Shown here piece by piece: positions 1 to 11,776 of a DNA stretch of 64,000 bases; the first letter of the stretch is position 1, and every line of letters starts with the position of its first letter. The notes beneath the pieces were generated by a model. It saw only the letters and a list, made by a program, of their open reading frames with translations, ran no database searches and was not told the DNA's origin. This DNA is from Erythrocercus mccallii (Eukaryota; Chordata; Aves; Passeriformes; Dicruridae): NCBI GenBank assembly GCA_013397435.1, contig VZRG01000301.1:1-64000 (forward strand). The letters run 5' to 3'. The position numbers and the translations under genes are program-made.

Positions 1-89
1 TTCCCCTCAGAAGGGAGTCACCCACTATGACTACCCTTCTTTTCTTTTTAATGTTAGAGGTGATGATCTGTCTTCCAGATGAGTCATAA

Positions 90-470
90 TTAGGAGGTAG
101 ATAATTTTCTTCTAAATTGTCTGGCTGATTCTCTAGACCAAGAGCTCATACCTATTCTGAAGTGGCACCTGGCTAGGGGATGGGGGCTGGGAAGAAACTG
201 TATTCTTGCCTCCTTGAGCAGGGACCAATTCCCACTCCCCTTCATCCATTAGGTGTCCTTTTGTTGCCTGACAGTGGGAGGCATAGGAGTCCTCTGGTTC
301 TTGGTTTTTAGGTATCATTCCTGGCCAAGGAACATGCTTTTTAATCCTAGTAGAGTCTGCCTTTTATTTCACTACATCATCCTGTTTTGGAAGCTGCTTT
401 GGAAAATGGTTGCTTTTCAAAACACATATAAGACAAATGTCCACAATTTTGCTATCACAACAGTTTAACA
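90..470 (-). pseudogene. Decayed retroelement ORF fragment (LINE ORF1-like or ERV-like)
   Basis: Read on the minus strand, a proline- and glutamine-rich frame runs from about 318 down to 133. It contains the short motifs GEWELVPAQGG and PSQVPLQNRYELL and is then closed by a stop. The same frame continues upstream of 318 to about 470, interrupted by at least one stop, with cysteine pairs. From memory, the WELVPAQGG and VPLxNRYE motifs recur in avian retroelement ORFs just ahead of an esterase-like domain. The assignment to CR1-type ORF1 rather than an endogenous retrovirus is uncertain. Premature stops and absence of any downstream domain in the expected place show a dead fragment. Confidence 0.35.
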
Positions 471-2195
471 TGTGTTCCTAATTAATTCTTAAGCAGATAA
501 TCAGCTACAAGTATGTTGTGAAACCAGATGGTCTAAGATTTGCAGGATATCTGGCAGTAAAGAATGCTTCATTATAAATCCTGTGTTGAATCCAGGCCTA
601 CTCACGGGCATGCAGTGTGTGTTCTAATTGAAGGTGAACTAAATAACTTGGAAACATGAAAAATGGAGAAAAACAGGATTTGTTTTTCAAAGCTTTTGTT
701 CTCATGTTGGTTGCTCTTCACTGTCTTTTTCCCTTAGATAAGGTATGAAATGAGTGTAAGGCTTTTCTTCTATGCCAAATTTTTTACATGTGTTTTTCAA
801 GAATGATAAACACATCCTCAGTAATAATACTTTTCCAGACATTCTGAAATATATCCAAAGATAATATTTCTGCCTTTAAAAGTTAAGAAGCTGTACCCAC
901 CTGGCAAATCAAAGCACAACACAACTGGCAGCAAAACAGTTGTATCAATTTACTATAAATGAATATAAACATCTACTTGTTACTAGCTGAAAGAGAATGG
1001 AATAAGCAAGAATTATACTTTTTTATAGCTTTCCTTTTCTGTGAAAATACACCTGCATATTGAGAAAAAATATTTTCACATTTTAAGGGAATTACTGACA
1101 AAAAATGAGTAGTGAATAAGAAAAACTTTTGAGAAATAGCTATATAAAAATGAAACACATTTTGCTCCAGTGTAATATATAAAAAGTCTGAATGAATTCT
1201 TACTCTGTTTAATGAAAAAGGGAGGTGGAGCAATTGCTAATTTAGAATTTAAAACAATTTCTTATGCCATACTGTCTCTGACTTAAAAATCTAATGTAAT
1301 ATGACCTCTATAAATTTATTTCCATTTATAGCAGTCAGATAACTAAAAATGTAGCAATATTCAACAGTCTTTAATTTATGGGTAAAGTCTTTCTTTATGT
1401 GGTTTATTGGAAGCAGAAGTCTTTACTGGGAATTATTTTGGAGAGCAAATGAACGAAAAAGTTTAAGTGAATTTACTATAAAAATAAAATATAAATGGAC
1501 CTACTGTTGAACAAATACATTATACTATTGTTACTTCTGCAGTTCAATTAACTTCATTCCATTTATTATTTGAATAAAATTACCTGTTTGCAGTTGGTGG
1601 ATCACAATAATTTGAACATTAAGCATTACTAATATTCCATCAGTCACAGAAGAATTAAAATAGAAACCTAACTGTTCTAGAACGTGTAAGGTAAAAGACA
1701 AGCTATATTTCAGTTCTCAAGGGCATCATGTTATTCTAAGAAAAGGCAAATTTATGCACTAACAACTTGGTACCTCTAACAAGGTGAGCAGCATGCCCAA
1801 TATTTATTGAAATGGCAGGAGCGTAGGTTCCTACAACTTGAGTACATGGACCTTAAACACTGTATTTAAATAAAAGCATTCAAAATATTTCTATTTTGAC
1901 TCTAATTTTGCACCAGATAAGAGGGATAATAGTCAATATTTATGGAAATAAATTCTTATGGAAATAAATTCATCTTCCTCATGATTATTGCATTGACTTT
2001 AATTTCACAAATGTTGACAGTAAAATTCAAAAAGAAAATCTGGAACTGGGAACAGGTCTTTGTGTAACTTGGAATTTGCAACAGCTGAGGGGCTTTGAGG
2101 TCTTTCATTTCCTATATGAATGTTTTAACTGCAGAACTATCCCATAAAATGATAGCTGTCCTAGAGGCCTGAGCGCTGACACAACAAAAATGATA
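471..2195. other. AT-rich unique DNA, no gene seen
   Basis: No repeat family, RNA gene or supported coding frame was recognised here. The open frame on the minus strand at 973-1233 has the composition of AT-rich noncoding DNA (Phe, Tyr, Lys, Ile) and no splice context. A small exact tandem duplication sits at 1941-1971. Confidence 0.6.
1941..1971. repeat. Short tandem duplication, 15 bp x2
   Basis: The 15-mer tatggaaataaattc occurs at 1941-1955 and again at 1957-1971, separated by a single t. This is a simple local duplication, probably replication slippage. Confidence 0.9.
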
Positions 2196-2780
2196 CAGCC
2201 CGAAAGCCAACCCCATCCTGGTCTGCATCAAAAGAAGTGTGGTCAGCAGGTCAAGGGAGGTGATTCTCTCCTCTGGCCCCTCTCATGAGACCCCACCTGG
2301 AGTGCTGTGTCCAGCTCTGGGCTTCCCAGCACAAGAAGGATGTGGAGCTGCTGGAGTGGGTGCAGAGGAGGCAATGAAGGCGATCTCAGGGCTGGAGCAG
2401 CTCTCCTGTGAGGATGAGCTGAGAGAGCTGGGTGGGGTGGTTCAACTTGGAGAAGTGGAAGCTCTGGGAAAACCTCTCTGTGGCCTTCCAGTCCTTATGA
2501 GGGGCCTAGGAGTAAGCCAGAGAGTAACATTTTATAAGGGTATGTACGAGTGAGGGAGAATGGCTTCAAACTGAAGGGGAGCATGTTTCCTTTAGTCGTT
2601 AGGAAGAAATTCTTTACAGTGAGGGTGGTGGGGCACTGGAACAAGATGCCCGGAGAAGTTGTAGATGTCTCATTCCTGGAAGCAAATTAGAACTGTGCTT
2701 GAGGAGTTCAGACATCTATCTCGTTTAGGCATCTGGCTCCAGGACCAGTCACCATCTGAGTGGACAGTTACTGATCTCTA
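2196..2780 (+). mobile_element. CR1 LINE, 5'-truncated 3' fragment
   Basis: The GC content jumps here, and the sequence follows the avian CR1 ORF2 3' region in order. It includes gcatcaaaagaagtgtggtc, tgagaccccacctggagt, the aaggatgtggagctgctgga block, ctctcctgtgaggatgagct, aggaagaaattctttacagt and gggcactggaacaagatgcc. It covers the C-terminal part of the reverse-transcriptase ORF and enters the 3' UTR. The 2239-2553 open frame is only a patchwork of it; several indels break the ORF, so it is inactive. The last 70 bases (2710-2780) are too diverged to place with certainty. Heavy divergence suggests an old insertion. Confidence 0.9.
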
Positions 2781-3686
2781 AAATGTGCTTTTATGTGTAG
2801 TAGCAGCTAAGAACAAAATGACATCTGAAGAAGAGGAATCTCTTCATTCAGAAGAAATAAAAAAGAAAGAAACACTAACAGTTCTCATGCTCCCTAAACT
2901 GAAAATGTCTACAGATGCAAAAAGAGACTGTCTCCTTTCTAAATGCTTCTCCGTGTAATATCTGGTTTTCAATGAAAACAAGTTGAGTTAGTGTATTTCC
3001 TAATATTTGTGCTGTTTGTATGAGCATCACAAATTCGCCACATTAAATAAATGTTCAGTATGACAGTGGAAAGATCACTGCTTCTCAAGACATGGGTTAA
3101 GACCCCTTCCTACTCTGTGTGTAAAGTGAAGAAAGTGTAGAGTACTGGTTTCAGAAATATAGTCTCTGTAGTGTTTCAACATCTCCAAATTTAACAGTGA
3201 AAATGCTTAGCTATTCATAAGTGGGGCAAACCAGTTATTTTATCTGCCTGATTTTTGACACTGGCCAATGACAGATATTTCAGAGAAAAGCATAAATTGT
3301 AATATGTAAAATACCTGCAGTAGCTGAATTAACAAAAATTATACAGCTTAAGTTTAAAACTAAAGAGGAACATTTAGTTACCAGTCAGTAGGTAACCAGC
3401 CAAAGCAAAATACTGAAGCTCATTGTTATGCTTTGCCATTTAAGAAAAATAATTTTAAAAGAGTTCTATCAATTAATACATGACTAGGAAATATAAACTG
3501 TTATAAAAACCTTCTGACCACAATTATGTGCCATATCAACAATGCTAATTTCAAGAGGAGAAGTTGTTTTTCATTTAATCTACTGATTTACACATGGAAA
3601 CAAATGATTTCCCGATTCCTGATCTAGCATTCCTTCCTTTATTTTAATCTGGGAAAAATACTTTTGTTATATTGTCCCTTTGTAGC
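2781..3686. other. AT-rich unique DNA with one candidate exon
   Basis: Apart from the exon-like open stretch at 2807-2954, listed separately, nothing was recognised. Confidence 0.5.
2807..2954 (+). other. Candidate coding exon (unidentified)
   Basis: An acceptor-like tag or cag (AG ending at 2800, 2803 or 2806) is followed by a stop-free frame. The frame encodes an acidic, lysine-rich peptide beginning near ATG at 2818 (MTSEEEESLHSEEIKKKE) and ending ...LLSKCFSV*. A weak donor, CGT|gtaata, lies at 2954/2955, just before the in-frame TAA. Used as a donor, it leaves phase 2, which matches the start phase of the open stretch at 10294. The polypyrimidine tract is poor, no family is recognised, and similar stretches are expected by chance in AT-rich DNA. 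Confidence 0.15.
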
Positions 3687-4253
3687 GAGCCGGGCAAGGG
3701 TGGTGATTGTCCTGCTTTGCTCTGCACTGATGCCACTTTGAATATTGGGTGCAGTTTCGTAATGTGAGAAAGATATTAAATTAGAGACCATCCAAAGAAA
3801 GGCCATGAGGATGGTGAAGGGCCTTGAGAGAAGCCATAAAAGGAGCAGCCGAGGTCACTTGTTCTGTTCAGCCTGGAGTAGAGGAGACTGAGGGGAGACC
3901 TCACTGCAGTTACAACTTCCTCGTGAGGGGAAGAGGAGGGGCAGGTGCTGATCTCTTCTCTCTTTTGACCGACAGGACCCAAGGGAATGGCCTGAAGTTG
4001 TGTGAGAGCAGGTTTAGGTTGGATGTTAGAAAAATGTTCTTCACCCAGAGGGTGGTTGGGCTCTGGAACAGGCTCCCCAGGGAAATGGTCACAGCACCAA
4101 ACATGACAGAGTTCAAGAGTTTTTTGCACAATGCTTTCAGCTCCATGGTGTGATTCTTGGGATGTCCTGTGCAGGGCCAGGAGTTGGACTGGAAAATCCT
4201 TATGAGTTCCTTCCAACTCAATGTATTCTGGGGTTCTATGTGATTCTTCTGTA
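3687..4253 (+). mobile_element. CR1 LINE 3' fragment, second subfamily
   Basis: This matches a CR1 subfamily different from the copy at 2196. Blocks in order are ggtggtgattgtcctgcttt, accatccaaagaaaggccat, the gttcagcctggagtagagga block, ttcttcacccagagggtggt, ctctggaacaggctccccag, cctgtgcagggccaggagtt and a terminal attctggggttctatgtgattct. That last block resembles the short octamer-type repeats ending CR1 elements. The C-terminal RT frame is broken by indels. The plus-strand frame at 3824-4153 still reads VVGLWNRLPREMVTAPNMTE, typical of the CR1 ORF2 C-terminus. The 161-residue frame on the other strand is its antisense shadow. 5' truncation is typical of target-primed LINE insertion. Confidence 0.93.
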
Positions 4254-7200
4254 TTACTCATAGAAAATAAAATTATTTCCAGATTAAAGACCTATGGCAT
4301 TGATTTTTCCCTCATTTTGAACAACTGCAGTAGAAATTTCAAAATACCTCAAAGAAAAAATGCAGTGAAGAATGTTTGTCCTCAATATATATTCATAGTA
4401 TAGATAATAAGGTAGGGATGATAACAGTAGTTAACTATTTATCCATTATTGGAGTAGAATTACCTTATTCAGATTTTCCAGAATCTTTTTGCCACCTTAC
4501 TTTTTCTGATGGCTCAGTTTATACTCCAAATAAAGCTTTACCTTCATTACTTTATTACTTTATTACTCAGGATACCTGAATCCTATGTTACACTGTTGAC
4601 TAGAGATATTTTTTTTATTTTATGATTTTTAGAAGCTGCTACAGCTTTTCACGCTATTGATGCACAAGCACTACCTTGACAATAAATGCAGCACCTTTCT
4701 GGAATGCTGCCATTGCAGTGCATTCGTGTTGTTTCAGCTCTGACAAAGATTTACAAGTACTTGATCTTTTCAGCTGAGAAAAAAACTTCACATTTCTGAA
4801 TGCTTTTGCATATATGCTAATTTCAAATTCTATTTCTTAACAGAATATGAAATTACATGACAGAAACTAATGACATTGGCAACATTGGGTTTGTACCAGA
4901 TGAAATCTAGATCCTGACTAACTGTATAAATAGGGTATGATACATGAAAAAGAAAGTCAGAAATGAGCATGGACTTGTGCTTTCTGGACAGAAATTCAAA
5001 AAAGGAACCCTGAGTAACTGTGACTGGAAATTATGCTCTGAATACATTTGAGATTTTTTTTACTTTTTTTTTGGTAATGAATATACAAAACAGTTTTCAT
5101 GACTGCAAATGCATGTATTTGATACATAAATATTCTCTGAAGGGCTTGGATATGCAATTGTGGTTCTCTGAAAATTTGCACAGTATTTAATGTGGTGATT
5201 TTCTGATTTTTTTTGCATGAGTGCAGATATCTCAGGGAGGGTGTACTTATTCTCCTTCTTCTGGATTTTCTTAAAGGCATAATTATTAAAAACAAAAGGG
5301 TTGCAGAGGGTTACTTTTGTTCACACAAGGAAATCACATAATTTCAGAAGGAAACTTTAGTCTTTGGGACCTCTGGAGCTGTAGAAAGTGCATGCAAGGT
5401 AAAATACATATCCATGATTAAACTCAAAGCCGAACACAGCCTCTGGATTGCTAGCAGTGTTACTCAGAGGAACAAGCAGAAGGGGTGATGAGGCAAAATG
5501 CTGGAAGTTCTCAAATAATTTCTGCTGCAGCCACTGTTGTCATCCACAAAGAGGAGCTGGAGACCCGTGACAGTGGGGTGGGTAAGGTGGTGTCTTCTGC
5601 AAGGTGCCCAAAGAAAAATGAGGAATGGTATTGTGGATATTAAAGTATTTTCTGCAGCTCTTCCTGTAACTGCAGTAGTGTTAATATCACATTATCTAAG
5701 TGCAGATTATCTTCCCATCCAGAGGGCATGAAGCCTTTCGAGGAATTGAGAGGTGACTGCATTGGCAACAAACCCACTCGCCGTGGTAACACCACTGAAG
5801 GAATGTTGACAGGAGTATGCTGGTTTAGAAATATTGCAGCATGACTGTACTTCAAAACTGCAGTACAAAATCAAATTTCATATAGTTGCCCTGTCTTCCA
5901 TGGCAGCTAAATCAGCTCCTTTAACCCTAAGAGTAGGAGTAATTTTCCTTCTGTCCCTGAACTGGGCTCTGAATTTCTTACATGAAATAAAAATAATACT
6001 ATCAGAAATCTTGTAGTAAAGATATATCTCCTTTTTCAATATGTGAATAGATTTTTTCTTATTCTCTTTTCCTGACTAAAGAGGAAAGAGGAAATCTACT
6101 GCCCCATATGAGACCTAATTAAATCATATCAGCCTTGTAACTTCTTAGCTGGATCCTCTGATTTTTATCCTGCTTTCATACTCCATTTGTGTGGCTATGT
6201 GGTATCCCCCAAAACACAGATTTTTGATGAGTAGAAGAGTGAACTTCCATTAGTAAAAATGCCCTTTTTTTCTTTCAAAATAATCTCTTTTCCATCTAAT
6301 TTATGTTGAATTGATGTTCATATTATGATGATTTTGCCTCCAATAACATTGGTTTCTAAATGGCCAGAGATCACAGGTTTTGGAAAGAACTGTAACACTC
6401 TTATTTCCTTTCAGTAATAATAACATAATTATTATTACATAAATAACATAATGATTACAGTGTCATTGTTATTCCAAGCCTTTTGCTTGGTTAGCACACT
6501 CAATATGAGCAAATGCTCCTAAGCACATTCACACAGATTCACAGGTTAATAACAGTAGTATATTACTCTTTAGTGGTAATTATGTAGTTCAAGAAGTAAA
6601 ATTGTTTAGCCAACATTATATTAAAAATAAACTCTCCAAAACTTGCTGAGTATGAAGCATGAGACATTTTCAGTAAAATCTACAAGTATGCTAAACATTA
6701 TTTGCTTTTCTGCATTGTTGTTCTTTAAGCTTGTAAAGAACTTGTAAATAATGCTGAATGATTCTCTCCAAAAATGTGAGTAAAACAACATTTAAAACCA
6801 ATTATAAAATATAAAATTCAGAAAAATTGCAGAAACTTTTGGAAGCATCTGTTTGGATATTCTTGGTATCATTTGGTTATCTGGTTCTTGAACAGAAAAT
6901 CATAAGTCGGAGGCAATATTTGTTTACATCAAATATATATTAAATTATTTCACATGTATATATGAGTAAAAAAAGAAAATTTCTAAAAAATTTCCTAAAA
7001 TGCATGTCAGATAATTCCCACAAGGATCTTTGTAAATAACAAACCCATTTCCTATTATCTCCAAACCAGATTATTTTATTTTTGGGACATAACATTCACT
7101 ACTTACCAACACACCTTATCTGTGAGTTACTACCTGATGCTTAATCTTTGCATTTTGCTGCAACCGTGTGAGAGTTTGTTTTGAATGAATTCCATTACTG

Positions 7201-7365
7201 CAGCTATAATTTTTCTGTGTTCTCCTTTTTTTTTCTAAGTGTCTTATTTAAGTTCTTTAGATGTAATTTTGTCTCAGGCAGGTGCTTTCTTCAAAAAGAG
7301 AGGGCTGTTTGTTTCTTAAAGATTCCAAATGTTTAGGAAAATTTGCAGCATCCATGCAACAGCTA
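4254..7365. other. AT-rich unique DNA
   Basis: No recognised repeat or gene. Between 5340 and 5830 the sequence is less AT-rich and contains two 51-bp open cassettes with splice-like borders (see findings). The frames at 4996-5295 (minus), 5640-5855 (minus) and 5834-6016 (plus) have no supporting features. Confidence 0.5.
5531..5581 (+). other. Candidate 51-bp exon cassette
   Basis: A good acceptor (ttctgctgcag ending at 5530) and a good donor (G|gtaagg at 5581/5582) bracket 51 bases. In phase 1 these encode TVVIHKEELETRDSGV without a stop; phase 0 is open too. Length is a multiple of three and the phase is symmetric, as in cassette exons. A 51-base open stretch is weak evidence by itself, and no protein family was recognised. 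Confidence 0.15.
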
Positions 7366-7514
7366 CAGAGGGAGAAGAAAGAGAAGGCAAGGCAGAGGAA
7401 GAGAGAAGAGGAAGGAGAGGACTGCAAGTGTGAGGGGAGGGAAATGCTAAGAAGAGGTTAAAATGGGAGGTTAAGAGGAAGAGAGGACAGGGGAAGGGAA
7501 AGGAAAAGTGAAGA
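7366..7514 (+). repeat. Purine-rich (GA/GGAAG) low-complexity tract
   Basis: About 150 bases are almost purely A and G on the plus strand, in irregular gagaagg and ggaaag units. The minus-strand open frame of Pro, Ser, Leu and Phe codons at 7316-7609 is an artefact of this composition. Confidence 0.9.
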
Positions 7515-8379
7515 ATATCAGTATTGACTTTGTAAAAATTCCTACATCCCCTTAGTTTGATTTTAGAAATATAAAACCATGAAAAAATTGTGAAACTCAT
7601 AGTATACACTTGAGAAATAAGTGTAATGGCATTTTAAATGTTATAAAGAATCTTAGTTTTGGGAATCTTAGCTGGATTTTCACCTATCTAAAACACATAC
7701 AGCATGAAGACCAATTTACAAACTTACCTTGCCTGTCTTGGAGCTCAATATGCCACAAAACTGATAGATTTTAGATTCCAGGTGGTATTTATCGTATTGG
7801 CTTAAAAAAAAAGATAACATTTCATAGTCTGCAGTTTCTTGAAGAAATCATATGAGCAGCAGCATGAGTTAGTCTCTAAAGAAGCAACACCCATTTGAAG
7901 AAGATGAAACAAATTATCCTTTGCAGGACAAAACCTGCACAAGGTGGAACCTATGAGAAAGAGGACCAGACTCGTCTCAGTTCATGGCACAATTTTGTAT
8001 AAAAGCCAAGAATATGGAGTGGAACTTCGGGAAGAAAGAGTAGAGAACTTTGGTTTTAATTACTCTCTTTGAAGATGAGTTGAATGAACCATCTCAGTCA
8101 CAGGCTGAGAACATCAAACACTCTGAGTATCAGAGTCTATTGGAAGCAAAAAACACATCATTTTTCCAAGGCTCAATTACTCTGTTGGATTTATGTATGA
8201 TTTTCAATTGTTGATAGAGTGCCTGATAATTAAATATACATACAAATAAACTCATGCCTAATGTTTTAAAATTTTCTTTGGTGTTTCAGTCTCCAAATAC
8301 TCCCATCACAGCAGCTTCCAGTCCATGGCACAGTGACATGCTTGAAGTGTGCTGTGTTTCATTCCAAAGACAGCTGTAT
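7515..8379. other. AT-rich unique DNA
   Basis: No gene or repeat recognised. The last ~80 bases (8300-8379) become GC-richer and may already belong to the retroviral remnant that follows. Confidence 0.5.
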
Positions 8380-8903
8380 CCATGGCAGCACTTTCGTGGC
8401 TGCATTTGGATTTGTGCTAGAAACAATGTGGATAACACAGAGATGTTTCCTTTATTGCAGTGCTTACACAGTCAAAATCTTTTCAGCTGCCCTGTCAGTG
8501 AGGACTCCAGGAGGGGTTGACAAAAAGCTGGGAGGGGGCACAGCCAGGACAGCTGATCCCAGCTGACCAAAGCCATAAGGTGCCATGCTCCACATGTAAA
8601 GCTGAAAGAACACTAAGGAAGGACCTTAGAAGCTTCATTGCTTGTCTCCCAAGCAGACATTACACATTCCAGGGTATGATGACTGAAGGCCTGCCTGCCA
8701 ATGGGGGATGGTGAATTAATGTCATATTTTACTTTGTTTGTGTGTATGTTTTTTCCTTTATGTATTAAACTGTCTTTATTTTAACTCATGGGTTTTCTCA
8801 TTTTTATTCTTCTGATTTCCTTCTGGTCCTTTTCCCCATCCCCTGGCAGGGAGTGAGCAGGTGACTGTGTGGAACTTAGTTGTGGGCTGGAGTTAAACCA
8901 CCA
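8380..8903 (+). mobile_element. ERVL-type LTR remnant, plus strand
   Basis: This lines up with the copy at 21291-21878 and with the avian ERVL LTR as I remember it. Landmarks are gtggataacacagagatgtt, the agtgcttacacagtcaaaat block, aagctgggagggggcacagc, caggacagctgatcccagct, the ATTAAA poly(A) signal at 8764-8769 with ctgtctttatt following, and an end block ggctggagttaaaccacca. The first ~90 bases of the LTR, with the TGTCCTGG end, are missing or unrecognisable. No internal retroviral genes flank it, so it is a solo, 5'-damaged LTR. Apparent open frames across 8254-8714 are incidental. Confidence 0.8.
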
Positions 8904-10293
8904 ATTGCTGCTTTAGAAAGTTATATGCTTTAAAAATCATCTACAATGTTGATTGGAAACCATTCAGGAGAAGCTGGTCCAATAATATGAAAAATGTCAC
9001 ACCATATTTTTCTCACTGTTTTTCTCTTTTATTCTCTTGCACTCATTTTCCATATCTATTAAAGCTTATGAGGAATTCCTCATTAAAAAAAAATAAAAAA
9101 CTTCCTTGCTTTTATTAAAACCACAAAAAATTAGTCTCATTATAAGTATAAAGCTATTTATATTACATTTTGGGCTGCTTAAAAAAGAATAAAATAATTG
9201 CTGAGATAGAGTACATGATCTAGAAGCAATTAGGACTAAAAAAAGTTAATTAAATCTGTCCTGAGATTTCCGACATCGATGAGCATCTGTTGTCTGTTCA
9301 ACCATTCTGGCTGAGCAAACATGGGTCTAAATTTCTTTGGAGTATTAATTGATTTGAGATTGTAAATTTTTACTATTCTTTTCTCCTCCACTAGTTCTTA
9401 AAAGACCCAAGCATAAGATGAGTCATTACAAAAAATGTAAACAAAAATTACTTCCTAACCAACAGTAAAAATATCTATCAGGTTCCTTGACTGAGAGCCA
9501 AATGAGTACTTAATAAGATAATCCATGCCAGTCTTTTATTCAGCAGTGGATATCAGTGCACAGTAGTTTCTGACTTTCATGTGAAAACCAAATCTGTTTG
9601 TCTTCTTTCCAGCTGCATTGGCACCTAATCATCTCTGACAATGAGAGCTGAGAAACACAAAATATCTCTGCACGTTTGAGCTGAGGAGGCCCAATGCTGC
9701 CTCAGCCCATTACAGACACAATGGCAGTATGTAAAGACTATCTGGGGACTTTATCAAATTTAGATCCAATTATCTGATCCTAGTAGTTGCATATTACCAC
9801 TAATTAGATTGAAGCAAATACTGTACTGTGGGTTATGACATATGTGTCTTATTTAACATGCCTTTCCTAGCAAAGCTGAGAAGCCTGGGAAATGTACAGA
9901 ATGAAGAAAGTAGTTTTGTCTTTAAGATAGGTAAATTCCAAAAACAGTGCTACAAAAAGCTAAACTGAAATAATATTGAGCTAATATTGTGTAAAAAAAA
10001 TTTATTCTCATATGGCTCACATCCCAAATGGTCTCATTACTTAATAAGGTAACACTTAATAGCAGTAGGTTGTAGAAGGACAGATTTCAAATTAATTTGT
10101 GGCTGGGTAGTACTTGGCAGGAAATTGGTTCCCTTTTTTAGGCCTCAAAGACAGCTCACTCCTTTAAAATCTGATGTTGCCATAGATGGCATTTCACACA
10201 CTGGAGAGAAAAGTGATCAAACTCAGTCAGCTTCCCATATGAGTTTGAACCAGAGAAAAAAATCCCAATTGCTACTAACTGGCATCTTTACAG

Positions 10294-10464
10294 GCACTCA
10301 GTGGAAAAACTAAAGCGATCCATTTTGCAGAAGCAGCAAATCTTTTTGAAGATAAATCTTATGTTGATCAAGCCTAAGATAAGGATAACAGTAGATAAGA
10401 GCGAAAAATTTTCCTGCATGGATGCCCGAGACTTAACTAATGCAGTGCAAATATTATCGAAAAG
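10294..10464 (+). other. Candidate internal coding exon (unidentified)
   Basis: An acceptor (ctaactggcatctttacag ending at 10293) and a donor (AAAAG|gtaatt at 10464/10465) enclose 171 bases, 57 codons, with no stop in the frame starting HSVEKLKRSILQKQQ and ending DARDLTNAVQILSK. Phase is 2 at both ends. The peptide is basic and amphipathic and has a more protein-like composition than most frames here. I do not recognise the family. The stretch could be an exon, a pseudogene piece or chance. Cross-species conservation with synonymous-biased substitutions would decide it. Confidence 0.25.
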
Positions 10465-11709
10465 GTAATTTATCCAGAAAGTTATAGTAAATATTTTGTC
10501 TGAACTTTGTAACAGATACCAGTGTTTACAATTCAAAAGACTCCTCAAAATCTGAAGGTGTTATTTGGTGCTTATTCTGCCCTTCTAACAAAGTAAAGCT
10601 AAAATTAATGGTTTCATGGTCTGTAAAATGATCTGCATCTCTAAAAAAGACAGCAAAATGGAACAGGCTGAAAGATATCTACATCCACTTGGTGAAGGCT
10701 TTTGATGCCTTTTTTTTGCATCAGTGTTTTAGCAGTACCAAATTAATTTGATGGCTGGGAAAACAATGAGTTAATTGATATTAAAAATTCCACTTCCAAA
10801 TCTATATCCTAATTTCTTCAATGAAAGATGTTTTCTCTTGTGCATATCTCTGGACAGGTAGCTGAGCACACTAGAAGCTATTTCCCTTTAATTCATGCTT
10901 ATACTGTATTAGTTTCAGATGGCTAAACAGGTAGTGCAGTATTTTGAGCAGTCATTTGTGCATTTATGCATATGCTAAATTCTGTGTCCAGCATAACATA
11001 AAATAGTGTACATTTTTGAGCTGTCTAATATCTTGCTTCCCGGTGCTTCTCCATATCTTCTAAACAGGAACTGCTGATTCAGAAGAAAATTACACTTGCT
11101 CTTTTTAGGTGACTCTGAAGGAATTATGGTGTATTCTGGTGGTAGGAAATGGTAAAAAAAAAAAGTCCCTAGTGCAAATTATAGATCAATTTGACAAGTT
11201 CCACAGTTTGTTCATGGCAGAGATATCAAATCTGCTTCATTGACTACTAGATAGACTTTTTAAAAATGTGTTTGGTGTTTGAATTTGTTGTGCAAATTCA
11301 TTCAATTTTGTATTTAAAACAAATTTTCATTTGGTTAAAGCTGGTAGTAATTATATGGTCAAATTAGTAAAATTCTGCATAAACTTAATATAATTTTATT
11401 AATGAAATATGCACTGGAGGAAAAAAGCTACAGTGGGTGCAGATGAAATTTTCTATACACTCTTTTTACTAGTTATTCATGCAGCAATGATTTACAATTG
11501 GGCCCACTGTGCTCAATGATGTATTTTTGTCACCAACACATTGTTGCAGGAATGACAAATATATTTTGTCCATTGAAAAAATTGAGCAAAATTGTTCTGT
11601 AAAAAACTAATAAAATACATCTCTATATGCCTGTGATAATCTGTGTAGTAGAAATATTTCTGCTTGTCCCTTGTTCTAAAATTCTTATTTTACTGTATTA
11701 TGTTTCTAG

Positions 11710-11776
11710 GAGATATAGGGACATCCCTTCTTTTACAAGTGGCAGAACAATAATTCCTCAAAAAACTAATAGATAA
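11710..11776 (+). other. Candidate terminal coding exon
   Basis: A pyrimidine-containing acceptor (ctgtattatgtttctag ending at 11709) is followed by G then 21 codons (RYRDIPSFTSGRTIIPQKTN then R) and TAA at 11774-11776. The start phase completes the AG left by the candidate exon at 10294-10464. Downstream A-rich sequence around 11790-11800 lacks a clear AATAAA. Short and unsupported outside this phase match. Confidence 0.13.

Noticed and set aside
3776..4261. 161-codon open frame on the minus strand
   Set aside because: It is exactly antisense to the CR1 3' fragment at 3687-4253 and has no independent support.
7316..7609. 97-codon minus frame rich in Pro, Ser, Leu
   Set aside because: Translation of the complement of the purine tract at 7366-7514.
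11100..11155. Exon-like stretch after ctctttttag
   Set aside because: Open only in phases that do not fit the neighbouring candidates, and the donor-like gtaaaa lies in a homopolymer run.
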